DNA from: Rubrivivax sp.
GTDB lineage: Bacteria > Pseudomonadota > Gammaproteobacteria > Burkholderiales > Burkholderiaceae_C
NCBI GenBank assembly: GCA_030653385.1
Contig: JAURZM010000050.1
Coordinates: 186,001-250,000, forward strand
DNA: 64,000 nucleotides
Reading direction: 5' to 3'
Shown here: positions 1-8,338 of the stretch, piece after piece
Position numbering within the stretch: the stretch's first letter is position 1
How the letters are laid out: every line of letters starts with the position of its first letter
Notes under the pieces: model-generated
The model's input: the letters and a program-made list of their open reading frames with translations, nothing else
Told to the model about the DNA's origin: nothing
Database searches by the model: none
Program-made: the position numbers and the translations under genes

Positions 1-240
1 GCCCGCAGCCAGGCCGGTGCGGCTGCGAAAGAAGGTGAGCTGGAAACCCAGCTGGGGTGATTCGGGGCTGCCCAGCCAGCCGGTGGCATACCACCACTCG
101 GTGCGCGCGGCCAGGTGCGCGCCGTGGTCGCGCGGAAAGTCCAGCCTGCGGCCGCGGCGCACCGTGTCGTCGGCCTGTGCACGGGCGCCAGCCGGTGCGG
201 TCAGTGCGGCCAGCAACAAGGCGCGGCGCAGCGGGCTCAC
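1..240 (-). CDS. AttH/CrtC-like lipocalin-domain protein (3' end outside window)
   Basis: Only the first 80 residues are inside the window; the gene runs off the left edge. A GTG start overlaps the stop of the upstream permease (GTGA), so translation is probably coupled. The N-terminus looks like a short export signal (LLLAALTAPAGARAQA), followed by EWWYATGWLG and GFQLTFFRSRTG, which match the start of the hydroxyneurosporene-dehydratase/AttH lipocalin-like family. In other bacteria AttH-type proteins are encoded with an ABC ATPase and an FtsX-like permease, exactly the arrangement here. The role is inferred to be periplasmic lipid or hydrophobe handling with the exporter; carotenoid hydratase activity is not implied. 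Confidence 0.75.
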   Translation of the reverse strand, partial: MSPLRRALLLAALTAPAGARAQADDTVRRGRRLDFPRDHGAHLAARTEWWYATGWLGSPESPQLGFQLTFFRSRTGLAAG

Positions 241-2738
241 CAGTCTTCCTTCACGGCCATCACGGCCTGGCGCCCGGCGGCCTGGCGTGCACTCAGCGCC
301 GCGGTGGCCACACCGGCGGCCAGCACCGCCGCACACAGGGCCAGCAGGCGGGCCCACGGCAGCACCAGGTCCATCGTCCAGTGAAAACTCTGCGGGTTGA
401 CCACGAACACCAGCACCATGCTGATGGCCAGGCCCAGCAGCATGCCCATCAGCACACCGGCAGCGACCCAGGCTGCCGCTTCACCGGCCACCACCACCAC
501 CACCTGCCGCCGGGTGAGGCCCAGGTGCGACAGCAGGCCGAATTCCTTGCGGCGCGCCAGCACCTGCGCCGACAGGCTGGCCGCAATGCCGATCAGGCCG
601 ATGGCGATGGCCACCGCCTGCAGGTAGTAGGTGACGGCAAAGCTGCGGTCGAAGATGCGCAGCGACAGCTGGCGCAACTGGGCGCTGGACGCAAATTCCA
701 GCAGTGCGGGGTCGGGCAGCAGCTCGCGCAGCGCCTGCTGCACGGTCGCCGGTGCGGTGCCGGGCGCCAGCGTCAGGGCCAGGTCGTTCAGGCGCAGGTC
801 ACCGCTCAGGCGCTGGTAGTCGGCATCGTGCATGACCACGGCGCCGAACTGGCGGGCGTAGTCGCGCCAGACACCGCGCACCCGGGCCTGCACCGGGCCG
901 CTGGGCAAGGGCAGGTCGATCAGGCTGCCCGCTGCAGCGCCGTACAGCGACACCATCGCTTCGCTGACAAACACACCCGTTTCGCCGGCCTGTGCGGGCA
1001 GGGGCGCCTGCAGCAAAGGCAGCTGGGCGGCGGAGTCGGACAGCGGGCGTGAAATCAGCGTCACGGCCGGCCGCTCGGGTGACAGTTGCAGCGGCTGCAG
1101 GCGGGAAGCTTCGAGCCGGCTCACGCCCGGCACCTGCGCCGCGCGGGCCACGAAGTCGGGTGTCAACCAGGCCTGGTCGGCCGCGCTGCTGCTGCCGGCG
1201 CTGCGTGCATACAGGTCAGCCGGCAGCACGCTGTCGAGCCAGCTGCTGACACCGACGCGAAAGCTGGCCACCATCACCGTGAGCGCCACCGACAGTGCCA
1301 GGCTGGCCACCACACCCGCCACGGCGGCGGTGGCCGTCTGGCGCTGGAAGCGGGCCCTTTGCAGCGCCAGCAGCGGCAGCGCGCCGCGCACTGCCGGCGC
1401 GGCTGCCAGCAGGACGTGCACCAGCGCCGGGATCAAGGCCACGCCCCCAAACAACAGCAAGGCCACGGCAGCGTAGGCCGCCAACGGCAGGCCGGCGATG
1501 GGGGGCAGAAACGCCGCCACGGCGCCCAGGGCCAGCAGCGCAGCGCCGGGCCAGGCTGGGGCCGCCACGGCGTTGGCCGAACCCAGGCCTTTCAGCGCCT
1601 GCGCCGGCACCAGCTGCTGCGCCTGGCGCGCCGGCCACCAGCCGCCGACCACGGCTGAGGCCACGCCCAGCGCGCCGAACACCAGCGTGCCCGCCAAGCC
1701 CACCTGCAGCGGCGGCACGATGCCGGGGAAGTAACCGCCGCCCAGGTCACCGGCCAGCAGCCGCAGCGCGGCGGCCGCCAGGCCTGCACCCAGCAGCAGA
1801 CCGATGGCGCTGCCGGCGGCTCCCAGCAGTGCACACTCGGCCAGCACCCAGCGACGGCGTTCCTGCGCCGAGAGGCCCAGCACACCCAGCAGCGCAAAGG
1901 CCGGTGTGCGCTGCGCCACCGACAGCGAGACCACGGAAAACACCAGGAAGGCGCCCACGAAGAGCGCCACCAGCGCCAGCACGGTCAGGTTCACGCGGTA
2001 GGCGCGGGACAGGTTCGACACCCGCTGCTCGGCCACACCCGCAGGCACGGCGGTCACGTTGGCCGGCAGGGCCAGGCGGCGGATGAGCTGCTGCACGTCG
2101 GTGCCGGGCTGCAGGCGCAGGTCGATGCGCGACAGCTGGCCCAGCGCGGCAAAACGTTCCTGCGCCCCGGCCAGGTCCATCACCAGCACTGGCGGGCCAG
2201 CGGCAGCCACGCTGCCAGACACGCGCAACGACGTGTAGCCGGGGCCGGTCTGCAGTTCCAGCGGCTGGCCTGCGGTGAACTGCAGCGCCTGCTGTGCGGC
2301 CGCGTTCAGGAACACCACGTCGGGGTCCAGGAACACCAGCCTTTGTTCTCCGTCGGCAGGCTGTGGCCACAGCGCAGGGGCCATCGGCGCGGCCAGCAGT
2401 GCGTCGATGCCCAGCACACGCACGGGCACACGGCGGCCGTCGCTGGCTCGGGCGTAGGTGTCGATCTCCAGCACCGGGCTGGCGATCTGCACGGCTGTGT
2501 CGGCAGCCACCCGTTCGAAGAGTCTGTCGTCGAAGCGCTGGCCGCGCAGGCTGAGGTCGGGCTCGCCATTGGCCGCACGCACGGCCGATGAAAACTCGGC
2601 CAGCGCCGAGCTGTTGATCAGGTGCACCGAAAACGCCAGTGCCACACCCAGCGCCACCGCCATCAGCGCCGCGCCGTGGCGCCAGGGGTGGTGGCGCCAC
2701 TCGCGCAGCACCAGAAGGCGCAACAGGGCGAAGTTCAT
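237..2738 (-). CDS. ABC transporter permease, FtsX-like (AttFG/YbbP type)
   Basis: An 833-residue inner-membrane protein. One membrane segment lies near the N-terminus (about residues 22-45). A periplasmic domain follows, then a cluster of three segments around 250-370, further hydrophobic stretches at about 400-500, a second periplasmic domain, and a final cluster at about 700-830. This duplicated FtsX-fold layout is typical of large permeases of the YbbP/AttFG group. The ATG overlaps the stop of the ATPase gene (ATGA) and its own stop overlaps the lipocalin-like gene, so the three form one operon. By family analogy it works in a mechanotransmission-type exporter that moves lipidic or hydrophobic substrates; the substrate is unknown. 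Confidence 0.85.
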   Translation of the reverse strand: MNFALLRLLVLREWRHHPWRHGAALMAVALGVALAFSVHLINSSALAEFSSAVRAANGEPDLSLRGQRFDDRLFERVAADTAVQIASPVLEIDTYARASDGRRVPVRVLGIDALLAAPMAPALWPQPADGEQRLVFLDPDVVFLNAAAQQALQFTAGQPLELQTGPGYTSLRVSGSVAAAGPPVLVMDLAGAQERFAALGQLSRIDLRLQPGTDVQQLIRRLALPANVTAVPAGVAEQRVSNLSRAYRVNLTVLALVALFVGAFLVFSVVSLSVAQRTPAFALLGVLGLSAQERRRWVLAECALLGAAGSAIGLLLGAGLAAAALRLLAGDLGGGYFPGIVPPLQVGLAGTLVFGALGVASAVVGGWWPARQAQQLVPAQALKGLGSANAVAAPAWPGAALLALGAVAAFLPPIAGLPLAAYAAVALLLFGGVALIPALVHVLLAAAPAVRGALPLLALQRARFQRQTATAAVAGVVASLALSVALTVMVASFRVGVSSWLDSVLPADLYARSAGSSSAADQAWLTPDFVARAAQVPGVSRLEASRLQPLQLSPERPAVTLISRPLSDSAAQLPLLQAPLPAQAGETGVFVSEAMVSLYGAAAGSLIDLPLPSGPVQARVRGVWRDYARQFGAVVMHDADYQRLSGDLRLNDLALTLAPGTAPATVQQALRELLPDPALLEFASSAQLRQLSLRIFDRSFAVTYYLQAVAIAIGLIGIAASLSAQVLARRKEFGLLSHLGLTRRQVVVVVAGEAAAWVAAGVLMGMLLGLAISMVLVFVVNPQSFHWTMDLVLPWARLLALCAAVLAAGVATAALSARQAAGRQAVMAVKEDW

Positions 2739-3400
2739 GCAGCCGGCTGCGGTGTGGCGTCTTCGATGCCCGTGGGCGTGAGGCGCAAGACACGGTCGGC
2801 CGCTGCCGCTGCTGCCACCGAGTGCGTGACCAGCAGGCAGGCCGCTCCGGCTTCCCGCACCTGCTGCCGCAGCACGGCCATCACCTTGTCGGCGGTGGTG
2901 GGGTCGAGGTTGCCCGTGGGTTCGTCGGCCAGGATCAAACCGGGTGCGTGCACCACGGCGCGGGCGATCGCCACACGTTGCAGCTGCCCACCCGACAGCT
3001 GTGCCGGCAGGCGTTCACCCAGCTCGCGCAGGCCCACCGCCTGCAGCACCTGCATCACGCGCTTGTCGTCCAGCCGGTTGAGCAGCCGCAGCGGCAGTCC
3101 CACGTTCTGCGCCACCGTCAGGTGCGGCAGCACGTGGAAGGCCTGGAACACAAAACCCAGCTGCACACGGCGCAGGCGCGCGCGAGCGGTGTCGTCCAAG
3201 GTTGACAGCAGCACCCCGTCGATCAGCACCTGGCCGCCATCGGCTTCGTCCAGGCCCGCGATGCAGTTCAGCAGCGTCGACTTGCCGACCCCCGATTCAC
3301 CCAGCAGCGCCACGAACTCACCCCGGGCCAGGTGCAGCGACACGCCTTGGAAGACCGGGGTGGCGTCATAGTGTTTGTGCAGATTCTTGAGTTGCATCAT
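2735..3400 (-). CDS. ABC transporter ATP-binding protein
   Basis: A 221-residue ATPase of the LolD/MacB-like group. Walker A is GESGVGKST (residues 34-42), the signature is LSGGQLQRVAIARA, and Walker B is LILADEPTGNLD. The start is placed at the first of two adjacent ATG codons because the family begins just ahead of this MQLKNLHKHY segment; the open frame extends upstream without family similarity. It is the first gene of a three-gene operon with the FtsX-like permease and the lipocalin-like protein and should power their export cycle at the inner membrane. It is divergent from the dehydrogenase gene, with about 130 bases between them. Confidence 0.88.
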   Translation of the reverse strand: MMQLKNLHKHYDATPVFQGVSLHLARGEFVALLGESGVGKSTLLNCIAGLDEADGGQVLIDGVLLSTLDDTARARLRRVQLGFVFQAFHVLPHLTVAQNVGLPLRLLNRLDDKRVMQVLQAVGLRELGERLPAQLSGGQLQRVAIARAVVHAPGLILADEPTGNLDPTTADKVMAVLRQQVREAGAACLLVTHSVAAAAAADRVLRLTPTGIEDATPQPAA

Positions 3401-3528
3401 GGCTGTGCTTGATGATGCCCCATTGGCTTCGAACCCTTCAGGGGTGCGTGCTATCGTTTCCTGCAGACCCCGGCGCCTGGCGCCTTCAGCAGTTTCAGCG
3501 GCCCGGTGCCGCAAGCAGGTTCAAGACC

Positions 3529-4311
3529 ATGGCATACACCCTCGATCTGTCTGGCCGCGTGGCCTTTGTCACTGGCGCATCCAGCGGCCTGGGCGCGCAG
3601 TTTGCGCGCACGCTGGCGGCAGCGGGCGCAGGTGTGGTGCTGGCCGCGCGGCGCATCGACCGCCTGAAGGCGCTGCGCGCCGAGATCGAAGCCGAAGGCG
3701 GTGACGCCCACGTCGTGACGCTGGACGTCAGCGACACGGGCAGCATCAAGGCCGCGGTGGCGCACGCCGAAACCGAGATGGGCGCCATCGACATCCTGGT
3801 CAACAACTCGGGTGTCGGCAGTTCGGGCAAGCTGACCGACGTCACGCCCGAAGACTTCGACCACGTGATGGGCGTCAACACCCGCGGCGCGTTTTTCGTG
3901 GCGCAGGAAGTGGCCAAACGCATGATCGCGCGCAGCAAAGGCGAAGCGCCGGGCACTTTCATTGGCGGGCGTATCGTCAACGTGGCCTCGATGGCCGGGC
4001 TGCGTGTGTTTCCGCAGTTGGGCGTCTACTGCATGAGCAAGGCGGCGGTGGTGCACATGACACGTGCGATGGCACTGGAGTGGGGCCGCTTCGGCATCAA
4101 CGTCAACGCGCTGTGCCCGGGTTACATCGACACCGAGATCAATCATCACGTGTGGCAAACCGAAGCCGGCCAGAAGCTGGTGCAGGCGATGCCGCGCAAG
4201 CGGGTCGGTCAGCCCAAGGACCTGGACGCGGTGCTGATGATGTTGTGTGCGAACGAAAGCCATTTCCTGAACGGCGCGGTGATCTCCGCCGACGACGGCC
4301 AGGCCATCTGA
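3529..4311 (+). CDS. SDR family NAD(P)-dependent oxidoreductase
   Basis: A 260-residue classical short-chain dehydrogenase, the usual family length. The dinucleotide-binding motif TGASSGLG is at residues 15-22, and NNSG (residues 92-95) stands where NNAG is usual. The catalytic set is Ser154, Tyr167 and Lys171 (YCMSK). The ATG at 3529 is preferred over the longer upstream frame because the Rossmann fold begins directly after it. The substrate cannot be told from sequence. It leads a run of plus-strand genes (YceH, thioesterase, PLP enzyme). A 3-hydroxyacyl or other secondary alcohol substrate is possible given the neighbouring thioesterase, but this is inference. Confidence 0.88.
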   Translation: MAYTLDLSGRVAFVTGASSGLGAQFARTLAAAGAGVVLAARRIDRLKALRAEIEAEGGDAHVVTLDVSDTGSIKAAVAHAETEMGAIDILVNNSGVGSSGKLTDVTPEDFDHVMGVNTRGAFFVAQEVAKRMIARSKGEAPGTFIGGRIVNVASMAGLRVFPQLGVYCMSKAAVVHMTRAMALEWGRFGINVNALCPGYIDTEINHHVWQTEAGQKLVQAMPRKRVGQPKDLDAVLMMLCANESHFLNGAVISADDGQAI

Positions 4312-4325
4312 CCGAGGACCACAGC

Positions 4326-4988
4326 TTGCGATTGCTGAGCCCCCTGGAAGCCCGCGTGCTGGGTGTGCTGGTCGAAAAGCAGCACACGGTGCCTGACACC
4401 TACCCGATGTCTTTGAACGCGCTGCTGGGTGGCTGCAACCAGAAGACGGCGCGCAGCCCGGTCATCGAAGCCACCGATGCCGACGTGCTGGCGGCGCTGG
4501 ACGGTCTGAAGGGCCTGAGCCTGGTGTTCGAAGGCAGCAGCAGCCGCGTCGTGAAGTTCGAACACAACACCGCGCGGGTGCTGCAGGTGCCCAGCCAGGC
4601 GGTGGCGCTGCTGGCGGTGCTGATGCTGCGGGGCCCGCAGACGGCGGCCGAGCTGCGCCTGAACAGCGAAAGGCTGCACCGCTTTGCCGACATCTCGTCG
4701 GTCGAAGGTTTTCTGGACGAACTGGCCAACAAGGCCACGCCCATGGTGGTGAAGCTGCCGCGCGCGGCCGGTGAACGCGAAGCGCGCTGGGCGCATTTGC
4801 TGTGCGGCGAAGTGACTTTGCCCGCCGGGCGTGTGGCCGCCAGCGACGACGGTGTCAGCATCGGCGAGCTCGCGGCACTGCGTGCCGAGCAGACGCGCCT
4901 GGCCGCCGAAGTGGCCGACTTGCGCCAGCTGGTGCACCGCATGGCCCGAGAACTGGGCATCGACCCGCAAGCGCCCCATGCGGTTTGA
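4326..4988 (+). CDS. YceH family protein (UPF0502/DUF480)
   Basis: A 220-residue protein matching the YceH family: an N-terminal winged-helix pair beginning LSPLEARVLGVLVEKQ with the family-typical TYPMSLNALL and GCNQKTARSPV blocks, then a C-terminal coiled segment (roughly residues 180-215). The start is taken as TTG at 4326 because GAGGA lies seven bases upstream and the family begins at this point; no ATG fits. The biochemical function of the family is unsettled. Its 3' end overlaps the next gene by 11 bases. Confidence 0.85.
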   Translation: MRLLSPLEARVLGVLVEKQHTVPDTYPMSLNALLGGCNQKTARSPVIEATDADVLAALDGLKGLSLVFEGSSSRVVKFEHNTARVLQVPSQAVALLAVLMLRGPQTAAELRLNSERLHRFADISSVEGFLDELANKATPMVVKLPRAAGEREARWAHLLCGEVTLPAGRVAASDDGVSIGELAALRAEQTRLAAEVADLRQLVHRMARELGIDPQAPHAV

Positions 4989-5397
4989 ACTGCCGGCCGG
5001 GCGCAAGCTGATCCACGAAGTGACCGTGCCGCTGCGCTGGGGCGACATGGACGCGATGGGCCACATCAACAACACGCTGTATTTCCGCTACATGGAAATC
5101 TGCCGGCTGGACTGGATCTTCAAGGTCGGCGGCAGCACCAATCTCACGGGCGAAGGCCCGGTCATCGTCAATGCCTTCTGCAACTTCCTGCGCCAGCTGG
5201 AATTCCCCGGCGACGTTCGGGTGACGCTGTCGGTGGCCCAGCCCGGGCGCAGCAGCTTCGACACCTTCCACACCATCGAACGCTGCGACGACCCGGGTGT
5301 GGTCTACGCCGAAGGCGGCGCCACCACCGTCTGGACCGACTACCAGGCGCGCAAGTCGGTGCCCATGCCCGGCTGGTTCCGGGCCCACCTGGACTGA
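4978..5397 (+). CDS. Acyl-CoA thioesterase, 4HBT hotdog family
   Basis: A 139-residue single hotdog-domain protein of the YbgC/FadM-like group. The active-site helix region reads [13 protein letters not shown] (residues 20-32), with Asp25 in the position of the general base/nucleophile in 4-hydroxybenzoyl-CoA-type thioesterases. It is expected to hydrolyse acyl-CoA thioesters in the cytoplasm; chain length is unknown. The ATG lies inside the end of the YceH-family gene, suggesting translational coupling, and the PLP enzyme starts four bases after its stop. Confidence 0.85.
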   Translation: MRFELPAGRKLIHEVTVPLRWGDMDAMGHINNTLYFRYMEICRLDWIFKVGGSTNLTGEGPVIVNAFCNFLRQLEFPGDVRVTLSVAQPGRSSFDTFHTIERCDDPGVVYAEGGATTVWTDYQARKSVPMPGWFRAHLD

Positions 5398-5401
5398 GCC
5401 G

Positions 5402-6517
5402 GTGAAGCAGCGACGCGCCTGGGCCCACGAAGCCATCCGCCGCATCGAAGCCGACGGCCAGCGCAGCAGTGACACGCACCTGATACCGGTGCCGCTGCCC
5501 GGTTTTTCGGGTGTCGACCTTTACCTGAAAGACGAGTCCAGCCACCCCACCGGCAGCCTGAAACACCGGCTGGCACGCAGCCTGTTCCTGCACGCGCTGT
5601 GCAACGGCTGGTTGCACGAAGGCTCGACCGTGGTCGAAGCATCGAGCGGCAGCACCGCCATCAGCGAAGCCTACTTCGCGCGCCTGCTGGGTCTGCCTTT
5701 CATCGCGGTGATGCCACGCGCCACCAGCCCGCAGAAGATTTCGGCCATCACCTTCCAGGGCGGCCTGTGCCACCTGGTGGACGACCCGCATGCGGTGTAT
5801 GCCGAAGCGCAGCGCCTGGCGCAGGAACGGCATGGCCACTACATGGACCAGTTCACCTATGCGGAACGGGCCACCGACTGGCGTGCCAACAACAACATCG
5901 CCGAAAGCATCTACTCGCAGCTGCAACGCGAACTGCATCCGTGCCCGGCCTGGATCGTGGCCAGCGCCGGCACCGGCGGCACGCTGGCCACCATCGGCCG
6001 CTACGTGCACTACTGCCGCCATGCCACCCGGGTGTGCGGCGTGGACGCCGAACGCAGCGTGTTTTTCGACCACTTCGTCGGCGGCGATGCAGAGCTGACC
6101 ATCGAACAAGGCTCGCGCATCGAAGGCATCGGCCGGCCGCGGGTCGAGGCTTCTTTCGTGCCGGGTGTGCTGGACGCGATGGTCAAGGTGCCCGACCTGT
6201 GGAGCCTGGCCGCCATGCACGCGCTCAGCGTGCGCCTGGGCCGCCCCGTGGGCGGCAGCACCGGCACCAACCTGGTGGCGGCACTGGCCTGCGCGCAACA
6301 GTTGGTGGACGCAGGGCAGGGCGGGTCGATCGTGACGCTGCTGTGCGACGGCGGCGAACGTTACCGGCACAGCTACTACAACGACAGCTGGCTGCAGCAG
6401 CAGGGCCTGGACTGCGGCGCGGAAAGCGACGCCATCGAAGCCCTGGTCGAACACGGCCGCTGGCCCGAGGTGCTGCGCCGGCAGTGGCGGCTGGCGGGCA
6501 GCCTGCTGGGCAGCTGA
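5402..6517 (+). CDS. PLP-dependent cysteine synthase-like enzyme
   Basis: A 371-residue fold-type II PLP enzyme. The PLP lysine is Lys54 in HPTGSLKHR, followed by the substrate-binding ASSGSTA and a glycine-rich phosphate loop [10 protein letters not shown], as in cysteine synthase and cystathionine beta-synthase relatives. The GTG start at 5402 is four bases after the thioesterase stop; longer frames run into that gene. The C-terminal part after about residue 300 is longer than in CysK/CysM, so the specific reaction (beta-replacement or beta-elimination on a serine or cysteine derivative) is left open. It is last in a tight four-gene plus-strand cluster and faces the GST gene tail to tail. 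Confidence 0.8.
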   Translation: MKQRRAWAHEAIRRIEADGQRSSDTHLIPVPLPGFSGVDLYLKDESSHPTGSLKHRLARSLFLHALCNGWLHEGSTVVEASSGSTAISEAYFARLLGLPFIAVMPRATSPQKISAITFQGGLCHLVDDPHAVYAEAQRLAQERHGHYMDQFTYAERATDWRANNNIAESIYSQLQRELHPCPAWIVASAGTGGTLATIGRYVHYCRHATRVCGVDAERSVFFDHFVGGDAELTIEQGSRIEGIGRPRVEASFVPGVLDAMVKVPDLWSLAAMHALSVRLGRPVGGSTGTNLVAALACAQQLVDAGQGGSIVTLLCDGGERYRHSYYNDSWLQQQGLDCGAESDAIEALVEHGRWPEVLRRQWRLAGSLLGS

Positions 6518-6533
6518 GGCGTCTGTCGCCGCG

Positions 6534-7208
6534 TCAGGGAATGGGGCTGTACGGCCCGCCCGACTTCAGGGCCTTCTGGTACGCTGGTCGTGCATGGATG
6601 CGCTGCAACCATTCGCTCAGCCTGGGGTGCTGGCTGGCGTCCAGGCCGGCGCGGGCGGCTGCGGCTTCCACCGGGTAGCTCATCTGGATGTCGGCGGCTG
6701 AAAACTCGGGCCCGGCAAACCACGGGCGCCGGGCCAGTTCGGCTTCCATGAAGGCCAGCAGCCGCGTGATGTTGGGCCCCAGGTAGCTGCGCATCACCTG
6801 GTCGGCCACACCCCGCACCACGGGTTTGATGAAAAAGGGCACCGGCGCCTCGCGCACCTTGTCGAACACCAGCTTCATCACCAGCGGCGGCATCAGGCTG
6901 CCTTCGGAAAAATGCAGCCAATAGCTCAGGAGGCGCCGTTCGCTGGTGCCCGGTGCGCCGCGCAGGCGACCCTGGCCGTGTTCGTCGAGCAGGTATTCGA
7001 CGATGGCGCCCGACTCGGCCACCACCAGGTCACCGTCGCTGATGACGGGTGATTTGCCCAGCGGGTGCACGGCGGCCAGTTCGGGGGGTGCCAGCAGCGT
7101 CTTGGGGTTGCGCGCATAGCGCTTCACCTCGTATGGCAGGCCCAGCTCTTCCAGCAGCCACAGCACACGCTGCGAGCGTGAATTTTCAAGGTGGTGAACG
7201 GTGATCAT
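6534..7208 (-). CDS. Glutathione S-transferase
   Basis: A 224-residue protein of usual GST length. The N-terminal thioredoxin-fold domain begins MITVHHLENSRSQRVLWLLE, with a Ser/Arg near the expected catalytic position and the conserved SPVI-type cis-proline segment (GKSPVISDGD). GAIVEYLL closes the glutathione-binding half, and an all-helical C-terminal domain follows. The ATG at 7208 fits the family start; another ATG sits three codons upstream. It probably conjugates glutathione to electrophiles or serves in general detoxification; the subclass is not assigned. Confidence 0.87.
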   Translation of the reverse strand: MITVHHLENSRSQRVLWLLEELGLPYEVKRYARNPKTLLAPPELAAVHPLGKSPVISDGDLVVAESGAIVEYLLDEHGQGRLRGAPGTSERRLLSYWLHFSEGSLMPPLVMKLVFDKVREAPVPFFIKPVVRGVADQVMRSYLGPNITRLLAFMEAELARRPWFAGPEFSAADIQMSYPVEAAAARAGLDASQHPRLSEWLQRIHARPAYQKALKSGGPYSPIP

Positions 7209-7244
7209 GGGCCGCATTGTCGGCCCGCGGCAGCCGGGCTGCGA

Positions 7245-7598
7245 TCAGGGCAGGACCAGGGTCCGCCGCACCAGGCCCCGAAAGTCGGGCGCGGGTGCAT
7301 TGCGCCGCAGCGCGGCCCGGCTGGCGCTCAGCCCGGCAGCGGAATTGCAGGCATTGCCGTGGCCTATCGTGCGTTGGTCGGTGTCGCGCAGTTCCAGCAC
7401 GTGCTGGTCTTTTTCGTTGCGCACGGCCACCAGGTGGCGGTCGTCGTGCACCAGGGTGCGAAAACGCTCCACCGCGTCCAGGGCTGCCTGGCGGCTCCAG
7501 AAGACGCGGCTTTCGAAGATGCAGCCGTGGTTGCCGGCGCGCAGGGCAAAGGCAAAACCGCCGTCGAAACCTTCGATGAGTTGGTAGTAGCCGGCCAT
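7245..7598 (-). CDS. YegP-like DUF1508 domain protein
   Basis: A 117-residue small cytoplasmic protein. The first half (GFAFALRAGNHGCIFESRVF, then WSRQAALDAVERFR) resembles the single DUF1508/YegP beta-beta-alpha repeat, where an aromatic and a glycine-rich turn precede a helix. Only one repeat is recognisable instead of the usual two. The second half is Arg/Ala-rich and matches nothing I recognise. Function unknown. It is downstream of the NarL-type regulator on the same strand, with about 95 bases between them. Confidence 0.6.
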   Translation of the reverse strand: MAGYYQLIEGFDGGFAFALRAGNHGCIFESRVFWSRQAALDAVERFRTLVHDDRHLVAVRNEKDQHVLELRDTDQRTIGHGNACNSAAGLSASRAALRRNAPAPDFRGLVRRTLVLP

Positions 7599-7694
7599 CT
7601 GTGCATGCTGCCTGGGCTTGCCGGCAGCGTCACCCGTCGGAAGGTGTGTGGCCGTGCAGTTCTTTGCACAGGTAGCCGCTGCCGGGCCTGTGCT

Positions 7695-8330
7695 TCATTC
7701 CAGCGCCACCAGCTTGTGACGCAGCGCCACCAGCACGGCTTCGGTGCGGTTGTCGGCATGCAGCTTGGCCAGGATGTTGGTGACGTGGAACTTCACCGTC
7801 GGCATGGCAATGGACAGCGCCGTGGAAATGTCCTGGTTGGACAAGCCCCGGGCCATCAGCGCCAGCAGTTCGCGTTCGCGGTGGGTCAGGTCGGTGCCGG
7901 GTGGTGTTTCTTTCTGGCTGGCGGCCAGCGCGTCGGTGACTTCCGGTGCCAGCACGCGGTGGCCGCGGTGCGCCATCTGGATCACCGTGACGAGTTCCTG
8001 CGACGAGGCGTTCTTCAGCAGGTAGCCCGATGCACCGGCGTCCATCGCACGCCTGACTTCGGCGGGTTCGAGCAGGCTGGTCAGGATCACAAAACGTGAC
8101 TTGGGCAACAGCGGGCGCAGTGCCGCGATGCTGGCCACGCCGTCCATGCGCGGCATCACCAGGTCCATCAGCACCACGTCGGGCTGCAGCGCGGGGGCCG
8201 CGCGCACGGCGTCGCTGCCGTCGGCCGCATCGCCCACCCACAGAAGATCTTGCTCGGCGCTCAGCATGGCTCTCAGGCCGTGGCGGATCATGGGGTGATC
8301 GTCCACCACGAATACACGAATCGTTTGCAT
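7695..8330 (-). CDS. Response regulator, NarL/FixJ family
   Basis: A 211-residue two-domain regulator. The receiver spans residues 1-120 with acidic pocket Asp10-Asp11 and phosphoacceptor Asp56 in VVLMDLVMPRMDG. A LuxR-type helix-turn-helix (LTHRERELLALMARGLSNQ onward) lies at about 145-205. The start is set at the ATG at 8330, which has GAGGG five bases upstream; an in-frame ATG at 8348 overlaps the kinase gene. It follows the histidine kinase gene by eight bases, so the two form a two-component system. Target genes are unknown. Confidence 0.9.
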   Translation of the reverse strand: MQTIRVFVVDDHPMIRHGLRAMLSAEQDLLWVGDAADGSDAVRAAPALQPDVVLMDLVMPRMDGVASIAALRPLLPKSRFVILTSLLEPAEVRRAMDAGASGYLLKNASSQELVTVIQMAHRGHRVLAPEVTDALAASQKETPPGTDLTHRERELLALMARGLSNQDISTALSIAMPTVKFHVTNILAKLHADNRTEAVLVALRHKLVALE

Positions 8331-8338
8331 CTTGTCCC

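Noticed and set aside
7245-7598. Considered whether the YegP-like gene was only a shadow frame
   Set aside because: Rejection of this doubt: the other frames there are Arg/Pro-rich and the chosen frame has a plausible DUF1508-like core, so it was kept as a gene at moderate confidence.
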